64,000 bases of DNA from Sycobia sp. Sy_11 (GCA_018907035.1 JACCIC010000001.1:2376001-2440000); one strand, 5' to 3'; counted from the first letter of the stretch, positions 13,720 to 26,847 are shown. The notes: generated from the letters alone by a model not told the origin. Numbers and translations: made by a program.

Positions 13720-13720
<1 letters not shown>
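11700..13720. other. AT-rich DNA, no secure gene
   Basis: Contains only doubtful minus-strand ORFs (best at 12580-12776). A let-7-like 13-mer at 11733 lacks a hairpin. Confidence 0.45.
12580..12776 (-). other. Unrecognised minus-strand ORF with acceptor-like start
   Basis: On the minus strand a T-rich tract and TTTACAG end at 12777, followed by about 65 open codons to a TAA at 12582-12580. The predicted peptide (starting DKSIRDELLRHRF) lacks low-complexity sequence and ends in a hydrophobic stretch (AILISVQFLVL). No family is recognised and no partner exon is apparent. The length is within what chance allows in AT-rich DNA, so it may be noncoding or a decayed exon. Confidence 0.12.

Positions 13721-13783
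<63 letters not shown>
13721..13783. repeat. (CT)n microsatellite
   Basis: About 31 uninterrupted CT units. Confidence 0.95.
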
Positions 13784-13785
<2 letters not shown>

Positions 13786-14487
13786 CTCTGTCGCCTGTCC
13801 AAGTGCGTTGGAGGTATGTTCTTTGCTTACGATCGCATCGACGGGCTAACCTATAAATTTGCCCCGCACAGCCATATAATCGAACAATTAGTCTGTCAGT
13901 AAGCTATGCAGTTACAGTTGTAATTATAGGCTTCGAAGAAAATATACTGAAACTGGCTTTTTAATAAATGTGCCCGTCGCTCGTTGGAGATCATATTCAG
14001 AATTGTGATTTGTATGGAGGTGGAAGATTATATTCAAAAAGATAGATTATGAAACAACAAAAATCAAGTGATAAAAAACATGGGAGTCACGTGGCGTCAT
14101 GAAAGATGCAAAATGTATAACCCAAACCGCATGTTTGCAACGAATGCTAATATTGCTGCACATCTAGTTCTATATATAGATCTAAACCGAACCTCAGCTG
14201 ATCATTGTCTAGCGCGTACCGCAGTTATCAAATTAATAACAATAACAATTCTGTCAATTATCTCCATGTTTTTCCTACCGCGGGGCGGGGGTCTGACAGG
14301 AATTGAAGGGAAAAAAGGGAAATTCGTGCTCGCGCCTCGCGGTCGATCGGGCCAAGTTCGTAGCGGCAGCGACAGAGAAGGAACCGAGGCAGAAAGAGGA
14401 AGAGAGAGTTATATACCACCCCTCTTTACGCGCTTAATATATACCTATATACAGAGGGAGTCGCCAGGGGTGGCGGCAGTGGCAGCG

Positions 14488-14540
14488 GTAGTGGTGGTGG
14501 TGGCAAGCCATGGTGGTGGTGGTGGTGGTGGTGGTGGTGG
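14488..14540. repeat. (GGT)n trinucleotide tract
   Basis: Two GGT runs separated by CAAGCCAT, in a locally GC-rich segment (14280-14650) followed by imperfect CT repeats at 14671-14720. In one frame it reads poly-Gly, in another poly-Val, with no other sign of coding. Confidence 0.9.
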
Positions 14541-14672
14541 AAACCCAAAGATCGTTCGGGCAATGACCTCGGACGTTATACTCCAGGACGCCCAGGCTGA
14601 CGCTTCTGGACTCGTTCGTTCGTTCGGCGTTGCCATAGCTTTCCTTTTCCTCCTTCCCTCTCTCTTCTCATT

Positions 14673-14707
<35 letters not shown>

Positions 14708-14769
14708 TTCACTCTCTCCCTTTGCCTCTCTTTCTCTTACTTGCTCCCGAGTACTCCGGAGCTCGGTAA

Positions 14770-17042
14770 ACGTCGGACGTTTACTCTTTTATACATTTTT
14801 ATACGTACCTTTTTTTCTCTGCGCTTTATCGATCACGTGCAATTTAACGTGGAGGGGAGAGGGTGGGGGTGGTTGCTTATATTCTGTTTTTTCTTGGGAC
14901 GTTCTATGGCTACAGGTTGATTAAATTGTCCTTAGTATATTGGAAATTAAGTGGAAACATGGCGTATTCAAATTGAAAAAAAAAACGAAAGAATGGATGG
15001 CGATAGGACGATACTACGCTGTTTACAACAATGATTATTGCGTCCGCGCATTGTTCCAAACGACTGGCTATTAGCTTATAAAGAGGGAAAAATGCTCATT
15101 TTTTTGTGCTCAAAGTCGTTGATTTTTAATGAGGTTTTGCTGCGCTGTATAGAGAAAAACGCAAGGTTTTACCTGCTTCCTACGAACAATGGGTGCAGCG
15201 CGACGGTGTGCTCGCTCGCGAGAATTCGGTTACTTTACCGGAAAGAACGCTCTAACTCCCATCCTGTTAAGCCTATCATTAAAAATGTACAATACGATCG
15301 TTCTTCCTTTATAGCTCAATTCGTAGTTACTTCAAAAACTTACTTGCAATCTTCGTTATTTCAAGCTATCTAAGTTTTAAGTAACATGTTAAATAATTTT
15401 TTTCGTGTATTTAGCGATATATAAAAGATAATAAACTAATGAAGTCAAAGTTTCTTTTGTATCCTAGGCTTGTCTCATTATATTTGCTCAGATTCGATCA
15501 TCTGACTTAAAAACTCATCGACTCTAACAAGAGATTTAGGGAATGTAACAGAAAGTGGATAAAAAAATCAAGGAATCGAGTGATTGTCCTATTTATGGTA
15601 AAATATTTGCAGGAAATCTAGTGTAAAATGTAAATCTCAGGCCTCGGTTCACTTTACCGCACAGGCTGCACTGCCCTGGAATCAATAAGTATTTGAAACT
15701 TCTCCGCAGTGTCGAGTTTTTCGTCAGCGCTCAGGGGATTTGCATGTTATATGTGAAGATATCGAAGCTTCCCTCAGAAGTTCCGTCGAAGATATGTGTT
15801 TTCTGTTCTGAATATTTTTCAGGGAGCATAGGTTGATATGATTCCTTATATATAGCTTAATTTAAAAGTCGAATAATATGTAGATCATAATTTTTGCAAT
15901 ATTTATTCTTTTTCTTTAACGGGAAAAATGATTTGAAATTCTGAGAAATACGAAAGAATAAAATAATACAATGAAAAATAATACCTTCCTTATTTTTACC
16001 TTTAAAAATGTTTAATTACATTATTGGCAATGAACAGCTTAACAGTTATTTATCCATAGGGCTAGGAAGGGAATATACTATATCAAAAATAATTTTTTAA
16101 ATTCTATCCCCTACGTATATTTTTAAAAATCTAAACTCTACAGTCTATTAGGACAGACAAAATACTAATGGAAAGTACTAATGGACGCTGAGTAATTACA
16201 TTGTTCAGAGTTCGACCCGGACGTCTAAATCGTCAATGTTGGTTGTTATGAATGGTGTCGCTTTTAACGGTTTTACCTAAAAATTATCTTCAATAATCCC
16301 GGTATAATATCTGTATGTAGAAAATATATTGCTGATATAACAAACATATTCGAATGTAATCGTGGAAAACTACAGTTGAATTATTCTGAAACTGACATAT
16401 TCAGAATAGCCTTGGAATCTTCTTATCTCAAAACTAAGATCACATGCAAAAAATCGAAAGACATTTATCATTGGCTTTCCTGGACGTTCAGGCTTTCATA
16501 TAATCAATATATATGTTGTATCAACAGCGGTTATACAAACCTTTCCACTGAGTGGTGGCTTTTATGTCTACCCATTCGGGATTTTAATGTAAATTAATTG
16601 TTTCAATTTTAAAAAATTCATAATTCCTGCTACACGAGACATTTTCTTTTCAAAATATTTTGTAGAGTAATCCCATAATCCAATTCAGATTAAATAAAAA
16701 AATTTTAACTAAATAATTCAGTTTTCAAAGACGACTTTGTTTTCCCGATAATTCCGAGAGCTCGCTACGAGATGAAACATTGGCTCGCCGCATCGAGTAC
16801 GAGCCAGTTCTCTCTTTATCTATCACTCCGCAGCGGTGGCGTTGCAACCCTCGTGCACATTCGTTTGCTGCCGCGGGAGAAGTATGATTATGTGAGCGCA
16901 TAGTCTGCTTCAAAGGATGAAGGAGAAGTTAGCTGATCCCAGCCCACCTCCCTTCCGACACGAGGCTTTAGAATTGCGTTAAAACATAAACTATCGGCAT
17001 AACCAGCCATTGTCGTTTGTTCGAATGAGCCACGCGAGAGGC

Positions 17043-17045
<3 letters not shown>
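14770..17045. other. AT-rich DNA, no secure gene
   Basis: Only chance-length ORFs. A G-rich tract occurs at 14851-14872. A slightly GC-richer patch at 16730-16980 has no recognised content. Confidence 0.45.
15038..15373 (+). other. Unrecognised 111-codon ORF
   Basis: An ATG-initiated frame of 111 codons without repeats (starting MRPRIVPNDWLLAYK). It has mixed composition and no recognised motif, signal peptide or convincing splice signals. An ORF this long is expected a few times by chance in 64 kb of this composition. Confidence 0.08.

Positions 17046-17114
<69 letters not shown>
17046..17114. repeat. (CT)n microsatellite
   Basis: About 34 CT units, followed by a degenerate CTAT/CT tail. 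Confidence 0.95.
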
Positions 17115-17117
<3 letters not shown>

Positions 17118-18345
17118 CTCTCTTTCTATCTATCCATCTCTCTCATCCTACGAGAATTTCAGGAAACGCCCGCGCGCGTCGATCAATTCTGTGCCAGCTT
17201 TCCCTTACCCCGCATCGAATTCACACCTGAAATCCATTTGATAAATGTTTATTGCCGTTGTCACAGAGAGAGCTGAGTTACGCGAAGTTTCAATTGTAAC
17301 ATATTTTTTTTCTTCTCGATATTCCGTTGTAAATACCTTTTCACATCTCGACATGAAGTGAAGAATACAATCACCGAGAAGTATCAATGTATTTATAATT
17401 GATTAGCAGTGCATAGGATTCTGAGCAATTTTTAATTTTCTCAAGGAACGGCAGTTTATTGCTTGTAAAATAATAAGCTTGGCACTTTTTTCAAATTATT
17501 TATTGTCGATTATAACATAATAGTTCAGAACTAATTCGAATCGATAGCTTTTGGTATCGTCTCGGATCAGATTCGTATCAAGTGTCTATATAAATATTTG
17601 GCGGCTTTTGCACATTATCAAGACCGATGAGACCCATGAGAGGACGAAGATTTACAATGATCGAAGAGATAAGACTCATGTAATGTATGATTGACCGAGT
17701 TCTGAGCTATATATCAAACTAAAACTGCCCTAGAATCAGAGAAACAAATACTTTCACATTGTTTCAGATGATTCCCAGATGAACGAATGAAAAAAAAACT
17801 CAAGATTATTCTTTGTGTATTTCCAAATATCAAAAATCATTTTCAAAAAATCTGAAAGTATTATTTGACGGGTTCTAAAGCACTTTTGTTTACAATAATA
17901 AGTTCAACAATTTTGTGCACCTATGATTGAAAAACGTTGCCGATGATAAAAATTTAAAATAAGCCATTTTTTCATACAAAAAACCGCTATATTGAGTTTT
18001 GTAGTTCAAATTTTCCGATTTTTATATTGGATTCTGGTTTAGCATACCCATAAACAATAAGGAATATTTTTTGGGACATGGATTATTTGATACACGAAAT
18101 TTGAGATCGAAAACGTGCTATACAATTCATTGTTTTGGTCGAAATGGGTGAATATAAGATAATATAATTCAATATGTTGATACTCATGCCTACAGATATT
18201 TTATAATAGATACTTTATGCATATTATTATTTAATAAACATCTCCCTATGTGTTCACTCTGAAAAATCATTGGATTTATACGAATGATAATAAGTGACAG
18301 GTAATCATTGTACCTACTTAACACAAAAGTAATGTGGAACTAAAA
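17115..18345. other. AT-rich gene-free DNA
   Basis: No ORF, RNA gene or mobile-element end was recognised. Confidence 0.5.
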
Positions 18346-18349
18346 CTAT

Positions 18350-18560
18350 CTGATAACATTTGAAATCGTTTGAAATTGTGAATAGTTCAGAAACCATTGG
18401 AAATGTGTAACGAATTAAAATACTTCAAAGCATTGGAAATCGATTTGATATTAATTGAAAATGAAGCTAAAATCACGAAGCCATACAAATTTATTGTGCT
18501 CGTTTTCCAAGTGAATCATATGAACAAATAATTAAAATTATCCGAAACTGTAAAGTTGAG
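18350..18560. repeat. Degenerate short-period repeat cluster B
   Basis: Diverged copies of TTGAAATCGTTTGAAAT and CATTGGAAATCGATTTGA words at irregular intervals of about 20 bp. Confidence 0.4.
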
Positions 18561-18918
18561 TCTTTTCAAATAAGTTTGAATTGTTTGACATCAAATATAT
18601 TTGATAGAATACTTACGAAGTATATTTTTTGAATAATACATTATCAGAAAATATCAGAAAAGTAAAAAGTATGTAAATAGATTGTTTGAAAATTGCAAGT
18701 GTAACTAACTCCTTCACTCCTTAAACGTATATCGATTTTCATCTACACATTTACATATACTAGCTCAGATTATGATTATCGCACTACAGTGTAGGTGATT
18801 CTCTATGTTATTATATTAAATATAATGATTTTCTACTATATTTGTGAATATTCAAAGCGCAAGCTCTCCCTCGTTTTGCGCGCTATACCCATCGTAATGT
18901 TCCAAATCGCTTCAGTTC

Positions 18919-18923
<5 letters not shown>

Positions 18924-18964
<41 letters not shown>
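18924..18964. repeat. (GA)n microsatellite
   Basis: About 20 GA units at the edge of the following CpG-rich block. Confidence 0.95.
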
Positions 18965-18966
<2 letters not shown>

Positions 18967-19560
18967 AATGTTATCAGCGTCTGCGCAAAAAAGGTGGAAC
19001 CATATTGCACGGCCATCCGCGCGCGGTGTCACCTCTCCGACGGGGTTTTCCACGAGGGACAACTCCCCCCACCCTTCTCACCATCCCGCATCGTTGCCCG
19101 TTACATCCCCACTCGGCAACACGCGTTCGCACTCGCCAAAAAGTCGATCTACGCGGCGCGCTCGCGCGTACGCGTACACGCGCCTGCTGAACGCGCATAA
19201 ACGCGATTCGCGCACGCGGCCCCCCAACCGCGCAGTCCGGAGCGCGCGCGCGTATTCGTACCCACAGTGCACGGGGGGGAGGGGGGAAACATAGAGGACG
19301 AGCAATCTCCCCTGCGTATCCTCTCGCCGCCCAGCCCCCGCCTCCCCCCGTTCCACCCTCCCTCCACCCATCCCACCCCGCGTCGCCGCTCACGGCGCGA
19401 TAAGGAGGCGCAGGATTGGCACTTTGCGCGCGCCTAAGTCCGCGGTAGCGCGCCTATTTATATTGGTATAGATGCCGAGCGCGTCGTCGTCGTCGTCGTC
19501 GTTGTCGTTGTCGCGGTCGCCGTCGTCCCTGGAATGCTAATGCTTTTTCCCTCTCGACTA
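18965..19560. promoter_or_regulatory. CpG-rich island with C-rich tract
   Basis: Strongly CpG-rich, with alternating CG runs, a cytosine-rich segment at 19335-19379 (G-quadruplex potential on the minus strand) and a CGT tract. Overlapping ORFs on both strands reflect absence of stops. A promoter is plausible, but none is defined. Confidence 0.35.
19481..19528. repeat. (CGT)n trinucleotide tract
   Basis: GCGTCGTCGTC-type repeats with later GTTGTC and GCGGTC interruptions. Confidence 0.85.
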
Positions 19561-19626
19561 TATATACATATGTAGACGCGGAGGACTCGTGGAAGACGGA
19601 ATACGTTGCGCGCGGGGAAAAGCTCT

Positions 19627-19634
<8 letters not shown>

Positions 19635-19669
<35 letters not shown>
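19635..19669. repeat. (CT)n tract ending in an acceptor-like ATCTTGCAG
   Basis: A C run continues into about 17 CT units and then ATCTTGCAG at 19670-19678. This is a textbook pyrimidine tract plus acceptor, but no exon is recognised beyond it. Confidence 0.9.
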
Positions 19670-19672
<3 letters not shown>

Positions 19673-20639
19673 TTGCAGGAAATAGTGTGGTGGCAGATTT
19701 GCTTCGTTGATGCTCGGGGGGGGGGGGAGAAATACGTGCACGCATGACTCAGAATGTGCGAAGGTAGTTTGGTTCTTGCATTGTTTCAAAAAAAAAAAAA
19801 GAAAGAAAAGGAAGAAAGAGCCCTGAAAAATAAAGGTGGAGGGTAGAAATCGACTCTGTGTATATACGGGATTCGGGTCTGACGTGCTCGCGATGAAGAC
19901 GCGGACGCGCGGAGCTGATAATTTCGATCGATATGGAGAGATTACCCGCATCGGTTACTGCGTTATCGGGCTGCTGTGATGTTTCAATAAGAGAGTGCGT
20001 CGGCTTCGGTTGTGATATGAAAAATTTTTAAGAAAAAATACGAACGCTCATGGGATCAAATGAATTAGTCGTACGTAATTTTCTATAAATTTTGCGCATT
20101 GCGCATATGATATAATTGACGAAGCGTCCTTCAAACGCTGTTGATATGAATTTTGATTAAGATGAAAGATAAATTATTTTGATGGCTTCGTTAAAAAAAA
20201 AAAAAAAAACAATTTATATAAACATTTTTGTCAATAATTGACAAGTATTTTTCGCCTTCACAAATGTAATTACATAGCTCGTCTTCATTCATTTTGTTTT
20301 GAAGAATCTCTACAAATTTTTGATATCCAATTGTGCTTTATAAAGGAGAACTTATAGAGCACGGATTTAATTCTTTTCTTTTGCATTATTAATGATAATC
20401 TCTGGTGCTCGGTTTTTTTTTTTTTTTTTAAACGTTAGCTTCAATCTTCGCAAACGACGTATTTTCTTCGTGTTTCAACAAATTTTCATCCGTATTCAGA
20501 CGAATATTCTCGTTAATTCGTGGCAACTTGCCAGTTAAAGTTGCAGAAACTGCGATGGTAAGAAATAGAGATAGGGGGGAGGGGTTTCCAAAGATGCCGG
20601 TAGAAATCGAATATCTTAAAGTATTTTTCAATACATACA

Positions 20640-21080
20640 AATTCCATATGCAAATACTCGCAATTCAAATGAATTCTATGCATGCGGATAAATCATTCCA
20701 AGTCACTTCGGCTGATCTCAAATCAATTGTTAGAAAGAGTTTGAAAGACCTTCAAGTACTTTCATTCTCTATAAATGACTAAATATGATTTTAACCTACT
20801 TGTAACGTTAACAATATTGAAATTTCATGCTTGACGACAAATCATTTTTTTGAATTCAAATATCTTAATCTGCTGTAAATTCCGTGCTTTCGAATCAATT
20901 TCAACTGATTTTACCTGATTACAAATAAATTTTCAATTACTTCTAAATTACTATTAAAATTTTTAAAAAATGTAAAATTATCTCAAAAGGCATATTAAAC
21001 TATTTCAAACTATTTGAGTCCTATATCGATGTCTTAACAACTGATTTTATGAAAATTCCGATGGCTTGATACAATTTTCT
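20640..21080. repeat. Degenerate short-period repeat cluster C
   Basis: Loose recurrence of TTTCAACTGATTTTACCTGATT and CAAATTATTT-type words, mostly in the orientation opposite to cluster B. Heavily diverged. Confidence 0.3.
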
Positions 21081-21129
21081 AATGATTAGATTATAGTCTC
21101 TCGCTGTCAATTTACATCAAACTACCGGT

Positions 21130-21548
21130 ACTCGCGAGCGCAGATTCGTTTATCGCCACCTGCCCCCCCCCCTTCCCCCCCCTCTCTCTCTCTCTCTCTC
21201 TTCGTCTGTATCGCATTCCTTTACTATGCGGGCAATCGGCGCGCGCGGTGGTTTCCGTTAATCGCGCGAAAACTCCTCACGGTGCCTATATGCCGGAGCG
21301 AGTCGGCGACTAACGTATGCAGTGAGCTCCGCCTCATTTTAATCGAAGAGTAAGCGAGAGAGAGAGAGAGAGCAGCAACAAGCATGAGACGTTCGTGCTC
21401 GCGCGCGCGATAAAAGTGCACGCAAGTATGCGAGCAATGGGGGAGAGGGAAAGAGTGAGAGAGTAGGAGAGAGAGAGAGAGAGAGAGAGAGAAGGATAGA
21501 TGGGGAAAGCGTCTATTTATACTGCTAGCAAGGGAACAAGAGCAAGAG

Positions 21549-21585
<37 letters not shown>

Positions 21586-22135
21586 GAGAGAGAAGAGCTT
21601 GAAAGGGGGGCGGAGGGGAGACCGGGGCAATTGACCGCGCGGCCTTGACTTTCTGCCTCTGCCGTAAGTATAACGGACTGCACGCCATCGGTGCCCGCGT
21701 CGTGCGCGACAGCCGCGCGCGCGAGAAAGTCGTCGCGACCGTCGTCGTCGTCGTCGTCGTCGTCGCGGCCGCCTCGTTCCCTCTTTTATATATTCCCCTT
21801 CTTGTCGCTCCCGCGCGCGCTCGGTACACGCAACGTCGACGCGATGCGCGTCGGTGCGAGATACGCGCGCGCCCGCGTGTGCGTATTATGCGTAGACACG
21901 CGCGCGCGCGCAAACACACAGACACAGACACAGACAGACAGACAGACACACACATATATGTATATATATGTAGTATGGTTGAATGCGCGCAACGAAAGGC
22001 CATCGACGCGTACTAAACTTGCGAGAGTGTGCATAGCGAGCCGGCAAAGCGTCTCTGTATATGGTCGGGACGAGTTTCCTCGAGCGTTTCCGCATTGTTT
22101 GTACCTGGAGGGGAGAAGAGGGAGGGGGGGGTGAG
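21130..22135. promoter_or_regulatory. CpG-rich island with GA, CGT and CA/GACA arrays
   Basis: Begins with long C runs and CT repeats (21164-21201), then three GA arrays (21355-21373, 21469-21493, 21553-21594), a CGT tract (21741-21764), alternating CG (21900-21911), CA/GACA repeats (21911-21955) and a poly-G run (22123). Protein-like frames are translations of these repeats. Confidence 0.4.
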
Positions 22136-22254
22136 AGGCTTTTACAAATTCCACAAAATTTATTAGAAATGTCCGCTGAAATTGGTCCGATTTAATCCTA
22201 CTCATTGCTGGACGCCGATACAAATATATAAAGTGTACAATTGTAATAATAAAA

Positions 22255-22280
22255 GAGAGAGAGGGAGAGAGAGAGAAAGA
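22255..22280. repeat. Short GA run
   Basis: An imperfect GA tract in AT-rich DNA. Confidence 0.8.
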
Positions 22281-22362
22281 TTTGAACGCGTGTCTTATGT
22301 ATTGGAAAATTTTAACTTTCACAAATTGATGGATTGAATCTGGACGAAATGTGAGAGTGATC

Positions 22363-22380
22363 ATTATATGTGCATATAAT
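22363..22380. repeat. 8-bp inverted repeat
   Basis: ATTATATG-TG-CATATAAT is a perfect inverted repeat, and a third related CATATAAT copy follows at 22387. Confidence 0.8.
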
Positions 22381-22439
22381 GTTTACATATAATGTGTATA
22401 AGTGAACAAAATACGCCACTGCAATTCCTGAGATACTCT

Positions 22440-23000
22440 TCTCGCTATGAAATCACTTGGTCTCCTGCAAACGAATCATGATGAAATCATTACGATTGTT
22501 TTGAGGAAGGAAACGATATGAAACAATATTGGTTATAATTGGAAATCAGTTGGAATCGCATAAAATCGTTAGGAATTATTTGAATTATATTTGAAAAAAA
22601 AGAGTTGTGAATAGATATTTGAACAACTTAAAGAGTAAAGGTTGGAAGAATTTTTGGATTTTGTATGATTTTATATATGATTTATAACGGTTTAAAAAAT
22701 GTTAATCTTATGTAAATAATATTCAATGATTATAATGATTTTAAGTGATTTATACCGATTATAATCGATTTCGAATTGATTCCAAATATCTCGAAGATTT
22801 GTAATGTTTCAAGTGATTTCCAAATGATTCGTTAACAAAGGGTACAATAATTTCATATTCTGACAGATTCTTGAAAAATCATTAAGAGCGCATAAATACC
22901 GACAACAGTAACCGTATTGAGATTCTTCAAGATACACGTTAAATCAAGTTGAAATCTAATGAAATCACGTACGAAATCATTTTGATCGTTACCCTTGCTT
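22440..23000. repeat. Degenerate short-period repeat cluster D
   Basis: Many diverged TTGGAAATCAGTTGGAATCG-like and GATTTTAAGTGATTTATACC-like words over about 560 bp, with period close to 20 bp. One of the clearest clusters. Confidence 0.45.
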
Positions 23001-23584
23001 TTTAAGCTTATAATCCCTCCCCATTTGCTATTATAAACTTCAAAGTATTTTTAAGTAGTTTTTCGGTTGATACTCTCAAATTAATGCGAGAATAAATAGC
23101 TAACAATATATTTTATACTCTAGGCTGTTCGACCCCCCCCCCTCCCAAAAAAAGTCAGACTATTCTGTCCACCAGCCAAGACAATAATTAAAATCCCACG
23201 CTCTCCGTTAAATCTCTCCCTCCCCTATTCGAGCGCCAATTTTACACCAAGAGCGTTTTAGAAAGCTGCGTCGTTAAATTTAGAAACTAAACGTTATTAT
23301 CTCGCCACGTCGCGGACTCTCCGAATTCCCTCCCCGATCGATCCAGTAGTCGCGACAAATCCTCCCATTTCCGAGTCAGAATAACCACATGTATAGAATC
23401 TCCTCCGTCTTTTTTCTTCTTCCATGATCTACACGCCGCGAGCGCGGCGATCTGGCCGTGAATCGTCTACATTTTTTTTAACCTATTATCAGCATTGAGC
23501 GCCTGAGACACGCGCGCGGGAAAATCCAAAACGCGGCTATAAGACAGGATCCATTGTCGACCTCTGGTTCCCCTTCTTCTATAA

Positions 23585-23620
23585 GCGCGCGCGCGCGCAC
23601 ACACACACACACACACACAT
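23585..23620. repeat. (CG)n-(CA)n alternating tract
   Basis: Seven CG units continue directly into about 11 CA units, an alternating purine-pyrimidine tract favourable to Z-DNA. Confidence 0.9.
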
Positions 23621-23660
23621 AATAAGAAAAATCTTGCCTTATAATTTTTAGCAACCGATG

Positions 23661-23667
23661 CTCTCTC

Positions 23668-23703
<36 letters not shown>
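23661..23703. repeat. (CT)n microsatellite
   Basis: About 20 CT units with one CA interruption. Confidence 0.95.
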
Positions 23704-23705
<2 letters not shown>

Positions 23706-23998
23706 CCCTCTGACGCACGCGTCTCCGGGAGCACGAAATTCCAGTGATCCATATGCATCGCGACGATCGTGACCCACGGAGCACGGGGATAAAAAAAGGT
23801 GTCTATTCTACATGCACAGGTGTGAGCCGCTAGGCGTCGATAGCCCGCGCGTCAGTGTCTAGGTAGGTGCGCGGGCGGGGCGCTTGGTCCGCGGCTATGT
23901 AAGAAAAGGAACGGGCGGACGGACGAGAGTGAGCGCGGGGCCAACGGCCTTGACCCCGTCCGTCGCACGTATTATACAGACACGCATGCGTGCATAGA

Positions 23999-24004
<6 letters not shown>

Positions 24005-24043
<39 letters not shown>
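24005..24043. repeat. (GA)n microsatellite
   Basis: About 19 GA units; inverted relative to the CT array 300 bp upstream. Confidence 0.95.
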
Positions 24044-24047
<4 letters not shown>

Positions 24048-24225
24048 GTGGGGGCGGTAGGTTCATATATATAACAAACGTGTGGACCTTTACCAGCGTA
24101 GATAATCGTAGATGTATGTGTATTCACTTGTGGGACATGTTACAGGTACAAACACAGGCACTGCACCATGAACAAAGCGTAGCACGCGAGATGTATACAT
24201 ACCTATGATATATCTATATACAATT

Positions 24226-24227
<2 letters not shown>

Positions 24228-24264
<37 letters not shown>
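24228..24264. repeat. (AT)n microsatellite
   Basis: About 18 AT units. Confidence 0.95.
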
Positions 24265-24268
<4 letters not shown>

Positions 24269-24519
24269 AAATGAATCACACCGGTTAAAACAAAGCGCCC
24301 GGTTTTTGGCACCTCTTTTTTCTATACTTCACCTGCCCGTTTCCGACACATTGAGGGATAGGAATGAAGCATGCGAAACAAACGTCGAGGAATGCCCAAA
24401 CGACGATACCAAGGGCATGAACTGAAAAATCGCACTGGTCTTACATTGGGACGAAATTATTGTGGACGTAGGTAGAAATATATAGGGAAAGATTATTCAG
24501 ACGATGGTTGAAGAATGAA

Positions 24520-24800
24520 ATCTGATATGCAATCCTTTCGATGAAAAATCGTGAAGAAATAATATTTGAAATCGTTAGAAAATAATTTTCGAAATCTTTA
24601 TTAAATCATTGAAAATCTGTGAAATGTAATCAGTTGCGCGAGCAAATAAGATCGTTTAGAAAGCAATGAAATTACCTGGAATTGTAATCGTAAAATTAAT
24701 ATTTTTTTCAACATTAGAATTCATATGAAATCACACAATATCCTGAAATCATAGTGGCATCTATAGTGAACAATATCGAATAATTTGAAATTTCGATTAT
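24520..24800. repeat. Degenerate short-period repeat cluster E
   Basis: Diverged TTTGAAATCGTTAGAAAA and AAATCATTGAAAATCTG words at roughly 20-bp spacing; a weaker continuation lies at 25020-25055. Confidence 0.4.
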
Positions 24801-26841
24801 GTACCTACTGCCGACGCCGGATGAAATTAATTTATGTTAAACCATGAACATTCGTATTAGAGCATCAAAGATATATGTGTATATATTTCCATATATTCTT
24901 TTTAAGTTTGTAAACATAGGTTTTTATTACACTTGCTATACAGATGTTGGCCTAAGTCTAAAGTAAATGTATTTATATAATAATCTGACTGCACATCATA
25001 CACTCGTAGATTACTAAAAATCGTCGCAATCCACTTAAAATCGCCTCAAATCATTTGCACTTCTATAAGTGTATATACGATAAAAATCATCAAAGAAGAA
25101 TCGATGTTGAGATTAAGTTTTACATGCATGAGAAGGTGAACGCGGCCATGGCTGCTGCAATGAAGAGCAAAAAGAGTCCACGTATCAGCATTGAACCTTA
25201 AAAGTGCAATTGAAATAAAAAATAAATAAAAAAATAAATAAAGCATCGCATTAATCGGACTGAATTCTACCTCAGGAAAATATTAATTCGACTCGTCGGC
25301 TATTATTATGGAAATAATACAGCGGCCGGCCGACTAATGCGCCATGGATATAAAGTAGTCGGTGGAAATTTATACGTACATAATACATATATATATACAC
25401 ATATACTACATACATGAATATATTTATGCATCGAGAGCGTGCAAGTGAACGCGCGCACCTACGCACGATGTATAATAAAGACCTAACGTGTTATTTTATT
25501 TTTTTGTTTTTTGTTTTTTTTTTTTTTTTTATCAAATTATGCAGCGTAATTTGTAAAGTAAATTGATTTTCTCCATTGTTGCGAAATGAAATCACTGCGC
25601 GCGCGAGCGCGTGCGCTGCGCAGCGGTGCAGCATCGTGGAATTTATCGCGCTCTTTAGGGCTTTCTCTCCTCGATAGCCAGTCTTAATGTATGTAGGTAA
25701 TCATAGTTGGTAATAAATAATAATAATAAATAATAATAATAATAATTGTAATGATTCATTTATAGAAAGTTCGTTAAAAAATATATTAAGTTCTGAAATG
25801 CATTTTGGCTTGACAATTGTTAAGGAATGAATGCGACCAGAACTTAAACTTATACGAGTTACGGAGGCTATTTTGCTTGGAAAATTACAAAAATATATAT
25901 ACATTTAAACTATCCTTTTCATAAAATTGTAGAAAATTAATAATATTAAACATTCCTATTTATCTTTCTTTTCAATTGATGCTCGCAAATTTTAAAAAGT
26001 TAAAAATTTATAGGTCTCGTACAGAATAATGCCCTCTATTTGTCATTGGAGCGTTCCTTTTTTATGCTGATTTTAGTCTAAACAAGGTTGTGACGAAAAT
26101 TTGTTCTGGTCGAGACGGAGAAATGGAGATGGGACAGAAATTTTAGACGATACTCGAATGCAGGAAGATGAAAATGTGATAAGCAGTTGTCGTGATAGTG
26201 AGGTTTACGTGTCGGGAGATAATCGTTCACTTCGTGAAATCGTAGGAGGCTTTCTATAAAAAAATGATTTGGAACACATTGTAATGGCTACGATTTAAAA
26301 GCTAAGAACTGAGATTTGGTACAATTTTACACCTTTACGAAAATATTTTCAAATAAATTTTAACTCGTACGATGTCCTAGAAAATCATAAGATCATTGTA
26401 GCCCAAGAGCTTTTTCCAATGTTTGTCATCTAAATTTAATTATTAAAATTATCGTATGAAATGCTTGATCTAAAAAATATCGAGTTGCAGACTTCTCTAC
26501 ATCGATAATTGCTCAAGAAATAATTCCGTTATTACTGTATATGTCGATATCAGGTATATACATTTTATTTTTATTAATTCGTAACAATGTAATAATCCGT
26601 ATTGTTTTAACGTATCATTAATGTAGATGAGTGCAAATTATACGCAGTTAGTTTCGTCTATATTAAGGAGATAATTAGTATAACAACGTGCTTCGTTCAA
26701 ATTCGAACAATTTTGACTTCATAAAAAAACCAATATGGATCTTGCATAAAAATTCATAAAAAAACCAATCTGGACCAGATGTTAAATAACTTTTAAAAAA
26801 TGTTATCATTAAGTGTAGTGGATGTGAAATATGTGCATTGT

Positions 26842-26847
<6 letters not shown>
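24801..26847. other. AT-rich gene-free DNA
   Basis: Holds a T-rich run at 25496-25530, a short CGCG-rich patch at 25595-25640, an AAT tract at 25714-25745 and a diverged 22-bp direct repeat (26719-26740 and 26754-26775, around AAAAAACCAAT). No gene was recognised. Confidence 0.5.

Larger units (their letters stand above)
23100..24065. promoter_or_regulatory. CpG-rich island
   Basis: GC rises from 23200. It contains a CG-to-CA tract (23585-23620), CT array (23661-23703) and GA array (24005-24043). No exon was recognised. Confidence 0.3.

Noticed and set aside
19670..19700. Acceptor after a long CT array (ATCTTGCAG) as evidence of an exon
   Set aside because: CT microsatellites mimic pyrimidine tracts everywhere here; the following sequence shows no coding signal or matching donor.
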